NCBI RefSeq assembly: GCF_018446385.1
Contig: NC_055991.1
Coordinates: 120,261,794 to 120,325,793, forward strand
Reading direction: 5' to 3'
Source of the DNA: Zingiber officinale
Lineage: Eukaryota; Streptophyta; Magnoliopsida; Zingiberales; Zingiberaceae
DNA: 64,000 bases
Under the pieces are notes generated by a model that ran no database searches, was not told where the DNA came from, and was given only the letters and a program-made list of their open reading frames with translations. Positions within the stretch are counted from its first letter, which is position 1, and each line of letters begins with the position of its first letter. Shown here one piece after another: positions 1 through 10,958 of the stretch. Position numbers and translations under genes: made by a program.

Positions 1-1917
1 ACTAGTATGATGCGGAAAGGAAAAATTACTAGTTATACCTTCTAGAAAGACCTCTTGATCTTCTACCGTATTCCTCTTCTAACCTCGGACGTTGTGTGAG
101 CAACGATCTTCTGAGATGAGAAACCACCAACCACCTTCTTCTCCTCCTAGCTAGGTTCGGCCAACAATAAGGAAGCTTCACCAAGGAAGAAAATTAAAAC
201 ACCAACCAAGCTCCAAGAGATGCTAACTTTCTCTCCTTCTTCTTCTTCTTCTTCTCCAAGTAGTATCCGGCCACCACGAGAGCTCCAAGGGGAGAGAGAG
301 GTTCGGCCACCACAAGAGGAAGAGAGGGAGAGGATGATGATGGCCGGCCACACCAAGGAACAAAAGAGGGAGAGAAAAAATTAAGGTCCACCTCATGAAG
401 GCACCCCCACCCCTTCTTTTATATTTCTTGGCCTAGGCAAATTAGGAAATTTAATTACAATAAAATTTCCTTAATTTCCTTGACATGATTTAATTGAGAA
501 AAATAAAATAAAATATCCCAAATTAAACTATATTGGCCGGCCACCACATAGAGAAATAAATTAGACAAGTTTTAATCAACAAATTAAAACTTCCTAATTT
601 GTTTCCGAAAATTTTAAAATTAAAAATTTCTCTTCAAAAATCTCTTCATGGTTGATAAAAAGAAATTTCCATAATTTTAATTTTACAACATGCGAATAAT
701 TTTTAAAGAGAAAATAAAATATCTCACCAATCTACAAATAAGAAAAGAGATCTAATCTCTTTCTTTAATCTTTTGTAGATCTTTTACAAAAGAGATATTT
801 TAATTTTAATTCTCTTTAATAAATTATATCTTCCACATAATAAAAATTAAAATTAAATTTTTTTTTAATTTAATATGGCCGACCCCTCTAGCTTGGGTTC
901 AAGCTAGGGCCGACCACCCCAATTCATGCTTAGGCCGGCCCTAGCTTGGTTCCCAAGCTAGCTTGGCTGGCCCCCTTTAGGTGGGTATAGGTGGGTATAG
1001 TACTCTATAAATAAGAGGCTACGATAGGGACCAAGAGGAGGAATTGGTTTTGGTCTCCCGATAAAATTAAGCATCCCGTGTTCGCCCCGAACACACAAGT
1101 TAATTTTATCAATAATAATTCATTCCACTAGAGAACTATTATTGAACTACCGCACCAATCCCAAATTACATTTTTGGGCTCCTTCTTATTATGAGTGTGT
1201 TAGTCTCCCTATGTTTAAGATATCGAATGTCCACTAATTAAGTGAGTTACTGACAACTCATTTAATTAATATCTTAGTCCAAGAGTAGTACCACTCAACC
1301 TTATCATAATGTCGGACTAAGTCCACCTACAGGGTTTAACATGACAATCCTTATGAGCTCCTCTTGAGGACATTATCAACCTAGTATCTCTAGGACACAG
1401 TTTCCTTCTATAATCAACAACACACACTATAAGTGATACCATTTCCCAATTTATCGGGCTTATTGATTCATCGAATTAAATCTCACCCATTGATAAATTA
1501 AAGAAATAAATATCAAATATATGTGTTTATTATTATATTAGGATTAAGAGCACACACTTCCATAATAACTGAGGTCTTTGTTCCTTTATAAAGTCAGTAT
1601 AAAAGAAACGACCTCAAATGGTCCTACTCAATACACTCTAAGTGTACTAGTGTAATTATACAGTCAAAATAAACTGATACCTAATTACACTACGACCTTC
1701 TAATGATTTGTTCTTTTCCATTTTTGTCGTGAGCTACTGTTTATAATTTATAAGGTACTGATAACATTATCTTCTGCATGTGACACCACATGCTATGTTA
1801 TCTACAATATAAATTAATTGAACAACTACAAACAAATGTAGATAATTTGACCAAATGTGATTCTTTATTCAAAACAAATGTTTACAAAAGCTTAGGCTTT
1901 CAGTATACACTCCAACA
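1..1917 (-). repeat. 3' LTR of copia element 1 (partial)
   Basis: Positions 1-1917 repeat 7470-9374 almost base for base. The terminal CCAACA at 1912-1917 matches the end of the right LTR, and minus-strand TGTTGG is a standard LTR start. By comparison with the complete copy, about 480 bp of this LTR lie left of the window. A GAA/CTT-rich stretch near 236-256 makes short spurious ORFs. Confidence 0.9.
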
Positions 1918-1930
1918 ATCTCCTACTTAT
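1918..1930 (-). other. Polypurine tract of copia element 1
   Basis: On the minus strand a purine-rich run (ATAAGTAGGAGAT) directly precedes the 3' LTR start. This is the expected position and composition of the plus-strand primer for reverse transcription. Confidence 0.7.
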
Positions 1931-1938
1931 AATAATGA

Positions 1939-3420
1939 CTAAGTTGACATATCTTCTACCATACATCTGATTCTCATTCCCTCCACATGCCGATCGAAAG
2001 CTTTCGCCAGAAGGGCCTTAGTGAAAGGATCTGCCAGGTTATCTGCTAATGCAATCTTGGCGATGACAACTTCTCCTCGCTTCACGATATCTCGTATCAG
2101 GTGATACTTGCGCTCTATATGTTTACTTACCTTATGAGCTCGTGGTTCCTTCGAGTTTGCAACTGCACTGCTATTATCACAATAAATTGTGATGATTTTG
2201 GGCAAACCAGGAATCACATCTAAGTCTATTAGAAAGTTCCTGAGTCATACTGCTTCTTTAGTTGCCTCAGAGGCTACTACATACTCTGCTTCCATGGTTG
2301 AGTCTGAAACGCATTTCTGCTTAACACTCCTCCATGAAATGGCTCCACCTCCTAAAGTAAACACTTAGCCTGATGTAGACTTACTGTTGTCCCTATCTGA
2401 TTGGAAATCAGAATCCGTGTAACCCACAGGGAGCAAATCGTCTGCTTGGTAAACTAGCATATAATCTCTAGTCCTTCTCAGGTACTTTAATATATGTTTT
2501 ACCGCAGTCCAATGTCCTTGTCCAGGGTTACTCTGATATCTGCTGACCATGCCAACGACAAAACAAATATCAGGTCTCGTACATAGCATTGCATACATTA
2601 AGCTTCCTACAGCCGGAGCATAAGGAACTGCTTTCATGTCCTCTATCTCCTTTGATGTCTTCGGAGACATTTCTTTAGATAGAGCTACTCCATGCCTAAA
2701 AGGTAAGAAACCTTTCTTGGAATCCTGCATGCTAAAACGAGCAAGGATTGTATCTATATATGAGGCTTGGGACAGACACAACATTCTTTTCTTACGATCC
2801 CTTATTACTTTGATCCCAAGAATGTGTGCACAATCTCCTAAGTCCTTCATATCAAATTGTTTGGATAACCATACCCTTACGTCTGATAATACCTTGACAT
2901 TGTTGCCAATTAACAAAATATCATCTACGTATAGTACAAGAAATACCACCACGTTTCCGTTATACTTCTTGTATACACAAGACTCATCCGGACACTGAAT
3001 AAATCCATATGACTGGATTACTTCATTAAACCGGATGTTCCAAGACCTTGAAGCTTGCTTCAGTCCATAAATGGACCGATTGAGCTTGCACACTAGATGC
3101 TCTTTGCCTTTTTCAATTTATCCTTCTGGTTGCTTCATATGGATGTTCTCTTCAAGACTTCCATTAAGGAAAGTTGTCTTGATATCCATTTGCCAAATCT
3201 CATAATCCATATGAGCAGCAATGGATAAGAGTATCTGGATAGACTTAAGCATGACTACCGATGAAAAGGTCTTCTCATAATCGATTCTCTCTTTCTGAGT
3301 GTACCCTTTCGCAACAAGCCTAGCTTTGAAGGTTTCTACCTTCCCGTCTGTCCCTCTTTTCCTTTTGTAGATCCACTTGCATCCAACGGCTTTTACACCA
3401 TTAGGTGGTTCTACAAGCTC
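1939..3420 (-). pseudogene. Copia element 1 reverse transcriptase and RNase H (broken)
   Basis: The C-terminal pol part reads in one frame, continuous in phase with the integrase, but is broken by stops. The RT shows KWIYK near the start, the first catalytic aspartate in MDIKTTFL, the family signature YGLKQASRSWN, and an intact YVDD catalytic box (minus strand, about 2930-2920). RNase H ends with the copia signature IYCDNSSAVANSKEP and the SKHIERKYHLIRD region. Stops occur at a conserved Trp just after the integrase (3421-3423), after QPEG (about 3114), at a Tyr position in the RT/RNase H linker (about 2367), and at a Trp near 2250. All remaining codons stay in phase, so decay is by point mutation. 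Confidence 0.85.
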
Positions 3421-4671
3421 CTAGACCTTATTAGAGTACATAGACTCTATTTCAGAATTCATTGCCTTTTGCCAAGATGCTGCATCTATATCTTGGAGTA
3501 CTTCGTCATATGTTCGTGGATCAGGTTCATGTTTACCCGGGATCAAGTCCGAAGACTCTCCCAAAAACATGAATCTTTCAGGTTGCCTTACAACCCTCCC
3601 ACTACGACGAGGCACTGTCTGTGGTTGTATATCATGTGTGACACGTGTTGCAGTCTCTTGTGGTACTTCATCTTGTACTGTTGGTACTGAAGTAGACGTG
3701 TCCTCTCTAAGTTCTTCTAAAACAACTTTGCTACTAGGCTTGTGATCCATTATATAGTCTTCTTCTAAAAACTGGGCATTGGTGCTAACAATGACCTTCT
3801 GGTCTTTAGGACTATAAAATAAACCTCCTTTCGTTCCTTTGGGATACCCTACAAACACGCGAACTTCTGTACGAGATTCTAACTTATCAGCATCTGGTTT
3901 GAGCACATGTGCTAGACTACCCCAAATCCGAATATGTCTTAGACTGGACTTTCGCCCATTCCACAATTCTGTGGGAGTAGAAGAAACTAATTTAGAAGAT
4001 ACTAAGTTCAGAATGTACACTGTTATTTCCAGAGCATATCCCCAAAATGAATTTGGTAATTCTGAATAACTCATCATCGATCTAACCATCTCCATAAGAG
4101 TCCTATTCCTTCGTTCTGCCACACCATTCTGTTGGGGTGTACCAGGTGCGGACAGTTGGGATTGAATCCCGACCTCTGATAAGTAATTCCTAAACTCTCC
4201 TAAGAGGTATTCGCTACCACGATCAGATCGTAGTGTCTTGATACTTTTACATAGTCGTTTTTCCACATCAGCCTTGTACTCTTTGAACTTATCAAAGCAC
4301 TCGGACTTGAGGCGCATTAGGTAAATATATCCGTATCTTGAATAATCATCTATAAAAGAGACAAAATATTCAAAACCTCCTCTTGCCTGGACAGACATAG
4401 GACCACACAAATCAGAATGAACCAATTCTAACACTTCTTTGGCTCTATACCCCTTGGCCTTGAACGGCCTCTTGGTCATTTTACCTTCTAAGCAAGATTC
4501 ACAAGTTGGAAAATTTTCCAATTCTAATGAACTCAAAAGTCCATTAGCTATAAGCCTCTGAATCCTACTTAAGTTAATATGACCAAGCCTTAGATGCCAA
4601 AGATATGCTTGGTTCATTTCCGAAGGTTCTTTTCTTTTATTAGAGTTAGAAGATGAGTTATAAATTTCCAT
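3421..4671 (-). pseudogene. Copia element 1 integrase region of pol
   Basis: A 416-codon open stretch. It begins with the GAG-pre-integrase zinc finger (HLRLGH...CESCLEGK, roughly residues 26-65). Next is the rve integrase core with the catalytic D,D,E pattern visible as LVHSDLCG, SDRGSEY and GTPQQNGVAERRNRT. The C-terminal linker leads toward RT (SWQKAMNSEIESMYSNKV). It stops where the family continues with Trp. The upstream protease is in the same frame, separated by one stop codon at 4675-4677, so this is one pol reading frame with nonsense mutations rather than a separate gene. Integrase joins the cDNA ends to the host chromosome. Confidence 0.88.
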
Positions 4672-4674
4672 GTT

Positions 4675-5100
4675 TTACCTTGTGGAAGAAATTAGATTTA
4701 AATTATACAAATTGCCAACTAATACACCAGAACAGATAATCACTTTATTTCTTTTAATAACTACATCGTTACTGAAAGAAACTGAATATCCATCTAAAAA
4801 CAGTTTAGAAACTGGAATTAAATTTTTTCTAAAACTGGGTACATAAAGACAATTTCTTAAAACCAAATTTCTATTTCTACTAAAAGATAAGTAAATGTCT
4901 CCCACTGCAACAGCTGCCACCTTAGTAGCATTGCCCATGTAGACGGTAATTTCTCCTTCAGATAGTCGTCGGGTTTCCTGGAACCCCTGCAAGGAATTGC
5001 AGACATGATCAGTGGCTCCCGTATCTACACACCAGGTGCTAGTAGATAGCACCGCTAAACATGTTTCAACAACTAAAGTATGAGATATACCTTTGTTTTG
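4675..5100 (-). pseudogene. Copia element 1 aspartic protease region
   Basis: The retropepsin-like segment carries the active-site motif WCVDTGATDHVCN and continues through the conserved VGNGT-like loop (here MGNATKVAAVAVG) and the LYVPSFRKNLIPVSKL segment typical of Copia proteases. It is in phase with the downstream integrase but separated by an in-frame stop (TAA at 4675-4677). The protease normally releases the mature Gag, RT and integrase from the polyprotein. Confidence 0.82.
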
Positions 5101-5103
5101 GTT

Positions 5104-5877
5104 CCTACGAGGACAGTCCGCCTTCCAATGTCAGATGAAGCACTTGCCCTTCGGCTTCTTCACTCCAACTTTAAATCCGTACTCGAGACTTATTCACTTT
5201 CTTTGCTGAACCGACTTGTTTCTTCTTCTTCTTTCCTCTCGGTTTAGAAGTAGAACCATTTTCAAAGATAGTGAATTTGAGCATTGTGACGAAATAATCC
5301 TTCTGTTCTATCAGTAGTTCCGCTAATGAATAAATCCTCTTATTCATATTATAGTTCAGCGAACCGCTCAAAACTTCGTAGCGTTTGGAGGATCATATCG
5401 ATCCGGGTTTCCCATCAATTTCTCCTCCAAGGATGCTATCTCGTTCAGATAAGCCATCATCTTTAGGATATGATCCCTCACAGGAGTACCCTCTTGTATG
5501 GTGGCTGTCATTATCTTTCTCATGGCTTCTTGTCTAGAAGCCCTATCCTGATGACCAAAGAGTTCCTTGAGATTGTTCATAATATCATAGGCTGTTGGTA
5601 AATCTTGATGCTGATGTTGCAATACATTTGACATTGAAGTCAAAATGTAACACCGCGCCATCTCATCTGCTTTTACCCATTTCCTATGATATTCAATCTC
5701 CTCTTGGGTAGATTCACCAGTAGGTGCTTCAGGGCACTGCTCAGTCAGTACAAATTTATAGCTTTCAGCAGTAAGAACAATGTCTAGGTTTCTTTTCCAA
5801 TCTATGTAATTAGGTCCAGTAAGTCTATTCTGTTGAAGTATGATGGACAGTGGGTTGAAAGTCATCCTAAGAATCAC
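5104..5877 (-). pseudogene. Copia element 1 gag (frameshifted)
   Basis: The gag of the copia UBN2/Retrotran_gag_2 type starts MILRMTFNPLSIILQQNRL and contains the diagnostic GPNYIDWKRN segment and the VRDHILKMMAYLNEI helix. The first ORF (5368-5877) stops and the match resumes in another frame at about 5350 (LNYNMNKRIYSLAELL), so there is a frameshift with a small loss. A degraded zinc knuckle (C-F-I-stop-H-W-K-A-D-C) follows near 5140-5110, with a stop at the second cysteine region. Gag forms the virus-like particle and binds the RNA. Confidence 0.82.
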
Positions 5878-6972
5878 AAATAACTTTTGGTCAGAACTCT
5901 AATTTTAGAATAATATTGATTCCTCAAACAATATTATTTTAAATTAACCAACACCTCAAAACACCGTGAATTTTGTATGCCACGTTAGTGTGGACGTATA
6001 CAAATTCAACATTTGTAAAAGGAGGGTTTTAACCCATTAATTTTATTATCTTGTCAACCTAACTTTTTGATAAATAAAATTAATAGTTGGTATCATTTGG
6101 TCACACAAATAATAGCAGTGACTCCGATGGGGAGGATACTATTAGATGTGTCTAAGAGTATACCATTACTTGACACTAAGTCCATTAATAAGATTATGCC
6201 CCTTCCGTTGGGGAAGATCACACGCTCTTAATTAACTTCCTATAGTCATCCAAAAATGGAAGTATGTTCTAGTGATCTGCAAACAAACTCATCCGTTATG
6301 GAGGAAGGCACTCAGAGCCAACGCGCAAGCTTGTTTGCATTACTTACAAACCAGTAATGGAGACCATCGGATTTACTTAAAAATCCCTCTCCCACTTAGT
6401 TATTTATAAATGAGGAATTTTAACTATGCTAGCCTACTAAACTTGTAAACTAACATGCACACACAGCACAATATAAAAGCAATAAATAGAAAATCTAATT
6501 TTCAACTATTATGGCTTTTATCTCTAGTTGTCCTCCGTGTGTTGTCATCCCAAGTTGCTGCTATATTTGGCCACCGCCACCGGGTCTAGCTGTCGCCTCC
6601 ATCTTGCTCCTAGTTCCGCTGCGCCTCTGGTCCTTAGAAGGTTCCACGCTTTGCAAGATTCGATCCGCGACATTAAATAGAATTTTACATTTTTGATCCT
6701 ATATTCCATAAAAGGAATGTACATGTATCTAGATCAAAAATAAAATCCTAATAAAACTAAATACAGCTCCTGTTGTATTTTAATACAATCATGCACACAC
6801 ATATAAATGCCCTTGACATGTCCAAGGGTCCAATCACACACATAATAATTAAAAGTCATAATAGTTGGATCCTGCATCCACAAAGTTAGCACATCCTACT
6901 ATTAACCTGCCTAAATTATGTATGACATGTGCATAATTAACCTAATACCAAATTCACAGAGGCAAAACCCTA
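5878..6972 (-). other. Untranslated leader of copia element 1
   Basis: About 1.1 kb between the gag start and the primer-binding site. It is AT-rich and has no convincing ORF in either strand. The short plus-strand ORF at 6511-6696 has no recognisable domain. Long 5' leaders are common in plant copia elements. Confidence 0.6.
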
Positions 6973-6984
6973 GCTCTGATACCA
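6973..6984 (-). other. Primer-binding site (initiator tRNA-Met) of copia element 1
   Basis: The minus strand reads TGGTATCAGAGC, complementary to the 3' end of plant initiator tRNA-Met, two bases inside the end of the 5' LTR. It fixes both the LTR boundary and the element's orientation. Confidence 0.9.
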
Positions 6985-6986
6985 AT

Positions 6987-9374
6987 TGATGGTTGCTACT
7001 CGGAAAGCCTAGAGGTTCCACTGTACAAAAATTTTGTACAAAGGTCTGAAACTTTTCCTAGCTACCATGTGTTCTTTTAAATTAAATTTTGGATCGCCTG
7101 CGGAACTTAACACATTTGATCCAAAACTTAATCTATTTGTTCTTTTAGGTTTTGACTTGGATCTCCTGCGGAACTTAACACGTTCGACCCAAATCACCTT
7201 AAGTTATTAATTCCATTAAATATTAATTTCCATAATCGGTTCTCAGTACTGACGTGGCGAGACACATGACCTTCTTGGATATGGGAGCAACCACCACCGA
7301 CTAGACAAAACCTTTTATAGAAATCTAATATTTAATTTCCTAAAATAACTTTAGGTTAACCGAAAAGAACAATCAAATCACAAGGAAAAATAAAAACACA
7401 ACTTCGAAAAACATATTCGAAATACTAGAACGTAAGCCTCTTGTATTTGGTATTATTTCCATAAATAACTAGTATGATGCGGAAAGGAAAAATTACTAGT
7501 TATACCTTCTAGAAAGACCTCTTGATCTTCTACCGTATTCCTCTTCTAACCTCGGACGTTGTGTGAGCAACGATCTTCTGAGATGAGAAACCACCAACCA
7601 CCTTCTTCTCCTCCTAGCTAGGTTCGGCCAACAATAAGGAAGCTTCACCAAGGAAGAAAATCAAAACACCAACCAAGCTCCAAGAGATGCTAACTTTCTC
7701 TCCTTCTTCTTCTTCTTCTTCTCCAAGTAGTATCCGGCCACCACGAGAGCTCCAAGGGGAGAGAGAGGTTCGGCCACCACAAGAGGAAGAGAGGGAGAGG
7801 ATGATGATGGCCGGCCACACCAAGGAACAAAAGAGGGAGAGAAAAAATTAAGGTCCACCTCATGAAGGCACCCCCACCCCTTCTTTTATATTTCTTGGCC
7901 TAGGCAAATTAGGAAATTTAATTACAATAAAATTTCCTTAATTTCCTTGACATGATTTAATTGAGAAAAATAAAATAAAATATCCCAAATTAAACTATAT
8001 TGGCCGGCCACCACATAGAGAAATAAATTAGACAAGTTTTAATCAACAAATTAAAACTTCCTAATTTGTTTCCGAAAATTTTAAAATTAAAAATTTCTCT
8101 TCAAAAATCTCTTCATGGTTGATAAAAAGAAATTTCCATAATTTTAATTTTACAACATGTGAATAATTTTTAAAGAGAAAATAAAATATCTCACCAATCT
8201 ACAAATAAGGAAAGAGATCTAATCTCTTTCTTTAATCTTTTGTAGATCTTTTACAAAAGAGATATTTTAATTTTAATTCTCTTTAATAAATTATATCTTC
8301 CACATAATAAAAATTAAAATTAAATTTTTTTAATTTAATATGGCCCCTCTAGCTTGGATTCAAGCTAGGCCGGCCACACTTCTAGGCCGGCCTAGCTTGG
8401 TTCCCAAGCTAGCTTGGACCCCTTTAGGTGGGTATAGAAGGTGGGTATAGGTGGATATAGTACTCTATAAATAAGAGGCTACGATAGGGACCGAGAGGAG
8501 GAATTAGTTTTGGTCTCCGATAAAATTAAGCATCCGTGTTCGCCTTAACACACAACTTAATTTTATCAATAATAATTCATTCCACTAGAGAACTATTATT
8601 GAACTACCGCACCAATCCCAAATTACATTTTTGGGCTCCTTCTTATTATGAGTGTGTTAGTCTCCCTGTGTTTAAGATATCGAATGCCCACTAATTAAGT
8701 GAGTTACTAACAAATCATTTAATTAATATCTTAGTCTAAGAGTAGTACCACTCAACCTTATCATCATGTCGGACTAAGTCCACCAGCAGGGTTTAACATG
8801 ACAATCCTTATGAGCTCCTCTTGAGGACATTATCAACCTAGTATCTCTAGGACACAGTTTCCTTCTATAATCAACAACACACACTATAAGTGATACCATT
8901 TTTCAATTTATCGGGCTTATTGATTCATCGAACTAAATCTCACCCATTGATAAATTAAAGAAATAAATATCAAATATATGTGCTTATTATTATATTAGGA
9001 TTAAGAGCACACACTTCCATAATAACTGAGGTCTTTGTTCCTTTATAAAGTCAGTATAAAAGAAACGACCTCAAATGGTCCTACTCAATACACTCTAAGT
9101 GTACTAGTGTAATTATACAGTCAAGATAAACTGATACCTAATTACACTACGACCTTCTAATGATTTGTTCCTTTCCATTTTGGTCGTGAGCTACTGTTTA
9201 TAATTTATAAGGTACTGATAACATTATCTTCTGCATGTGACACCACATGCTATGTTATCTACAATATAAATTAATTGAACAACTACAAACAAATGTAGAT
9301 AATTTGACCAAATGTGATTCTTTATTCAAAACAAATGTTTACAAAAGCTTAGGCTTTCAGTATACACTCCAACA
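6987..9374 (-). repeat. 5' LTR of copia element 1 (complete, 2388 bp)
   Basis: Bounded by TGATGG at 6987 next to the PBS and CCAACA at 9374. Positions 7470-9374 match the left LTR. At 2.39 kb it is long for a plant copia LTR. It contains GAA-rich and CCGGCC-containing segments. Ordinary ORFs here are shadows of low-complexity sequence. Confidence 0.9.
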
Positions 9375-9964
9375 CATGGAGCTTGAGGACGCCCTGGACG
9401 CTGAGCAGAGGGCACCTTCATGGAGCTTGAGGGCGCCCTTTATGCAGTTGGAGGCACCCTCAGGAAGATAAGCCGTGAAGAAGTCAAGGCTTATCGACGC
9501 TGTGTTTTTTGCGGGGTTGAGGGCGCCCTCCATGGTGTTGGAGGCGCCCTCCACAGGCTATAAAAGGTAATCTCGAGCATCAGCAAGGAGCAACAATGAA
9601 AACGTGATCCATCTTTAGTGCACTTCTCAAAGAACCTCCCGATAAAGCTGTAGCAAGACACCGACAACCTGAAGCTTCGAATTTCCTATTCTTAAAGTTG
9701 TTGGTATAGTTTCTTACTGTACTTAATTGTTGTACTCTAAAATTGTACTCTTGCGAACTTATTATGATTGCCCAAAGTAAATACTCAATGAGCGTGGGTC
9801 TTAGAGTAGGAGTCGCCCCAGGCTCGAAACCAAGTAAAAAATCCTTGGTGTTTGCGTTTGCATTGTTTACTTTTCCGCTACGTTTACTCGAAAGTCTTTC
9901 GAAATGAAAGTGAAAGCTACGAGCGCTATTCACCCCCCCCCCCTTTAGCGCTTTCGATCCAACA
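9375..9964 (+). repeat. 3' part of a Sirevirus-like LTR, host of copia element 1
   Basis: The segment begins at the copia junction with repeated GGCGCCCT palindromic units (9400-9555), then a TATA-like TATAAAAG at about 9560. It ends with a U5-like tract (GCGCTATTCACCCCC...GATCCAACA) that clearly resembles the end of the LTRs at 13838 and 18632. It is therefore the U3/R/U5 end of a related LTR; its 5' half must lie left of the window, beyond the copia insertion. No internal region follows, so it is probably a solo LTR. Confidence 0.65.
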
Positions 9965-10130
9965 ACATCGAGTCGGTCTACTCTATTCCCGTATCTTCCT
10001 TCTAGTCTTCTGCATCTTCCGCTCGACTTATTGTGATCCTAAGCTCTTTTACACTTAGACACAAGGATCAAATACACAAGACATAACTTAACTTGGTTGA
10101 TCGCGTCAAAACCATCATGACATACTTACA
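9965..10130 (-). repeat. End fragment of an LTR of the 43665-element family
   Basis: This tract resembles the last part of the LTR at 43665-44561: the CGCTCGACTT motif, then the run leading to TTAGACACA, ACTTGGTTGATCGC and the terminal TACTTACA. The preceding Sirevirus-like LTR interrupts it, giving another nesting level. The orientation given is that of the related element. Confidence 0.6.
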
Positions 10131-10324
10131 TTAAAAACATGTGTTCGATAATTCAAACCCAGCCAAAGGTTTGTTGCCAACTTTTTGACATGAGTTTTGA
10201 AAAGGAAAATCATGAAAAAACCTCTATTGGAGATGCCTTAAGTCTTTTTCTTTATGTGGGGGCAAAAAAAACCCAAAACCCCACGGTTGGAGATGCCCTT
10301 AGAAGTTGTTATTTACTGAGGTGA
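10131..10324. other. Intergenic DNA with MITE-like inverted motif
   Basis: No gene. The sequence has two opposed copies of a motif around TTGGAGATGCC (about 10230 and 10292), typical of short plant MITEs, but no clear element ends were found. Confidence 0.3.
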
Positions 10325-10958
10325 CATTTGGTTCTTTCCTAAGAATCAAAATGAGAATATGAATGATAACATTGTGGAATGAGAATGGATATGAGCATGA
10401 ATATCACTCGTAAAAATAATGTTTGGTTAGTTGAATATTTTTTATCGGAATAAATTAAAATTTTCTTTTTTACCCATAGAAGAAAATAAGATAAAAAATT
10501 AGATGGGAGAGAAAGTTGAATGTGAGAAAAAAATATGAGAGAGAAAAAGATAGAGAACGTGTAATGAGTGAGAATAAGGAGAGAGAAAGTATAATGAGAG
10601 ATAAATGTGATAGGAGAGAATGAAGAGAGGGAAAGTGTAATGAGAGAAAAATGAGGAGAGAGAGTGATAGGAGAGATTGAGGGAAGAGAAAACATGATGA
10701 GAGAGAATGTGTGACGAGAGAAAATGAAGAGAGAGTATGATGAGAGAGATTGAGGAAAGAGAATGTATGATAATATAGAATGAGGAGAGAGAAAATATAA
10801 TGAGAAAAAAGTATGATGGGAGAGAATGAAAATAGAGAAAGTGTGATGAGAGAAAATGAGGAAAGAGAGTATGTGATAGGAGAGAATGCGTGATGAGGGA
10901 GAAAAGGGCAGAGAAAATGTGATGAGAGAGAATTATGAGAGAAAAAATGTGTTGAGAG
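10325..10958. repeat. Left part of a GA-rich element (GAGAGAAATG-type minisatellite)
   Basis: From about 10500 the sequence is a degenerate array of short GAGAGA/AATGAG/GTGTGATGAG units, almost all purine on one strand. It resumes at 18716 after two nested insertions. The outer ends (CATTTGGTTC near 10327, and the reverse complement CGTTTGGATTC near 18962) are loosely inverted, suggesting one TIR or foldback element. Purine richness on the top strand makes the minus-strand ORF at 10339-10695 meaningless. Confidence 0.5.

Larger units (their letters stand above)
1..9374 (-). mobile_element. Ty1-copia retrotransposon, minus strand, left LTR cut by window edge
   Basis: Long direct repeats flank an internal region that reads, on the minus strand, gag, protease, integrase, reverse transcriptase, RNase H. 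That order (integrase before RT) defines Ty1-copia. A primer-binding site matching the plant initiator tRNA-Met 3' end lies next to the right (5') LTR, and a purine-rich tract lies next to the left (3') LTR. The two LTRs align along their whole shared length with few substitutions and a net 12-bp length difference, so the insertion is fairly young. The coding region still has a frameshift in gag and several in-frame stops, so it probably cannot move by itself. The target-site duplication cannot be tested because the left end is outside the window; the right flank begins CATGG. DNA to the right belongs to another LTR, so this copy is nested. Confidence 0.92.

Noticed and set aside
147-391. Overlapping minus-strand ORFs in the copia LTR (also at 7614-7858)
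   Set aside because: They arise from a GAA/CTT repeat and occur identically in both LTRs; no start context or domain supports a gene.
10339-10695. 118-codon Ser/Phe-rich minus-strand ORF
   Set aside because: Direct product of the GA-rich minisatellite.
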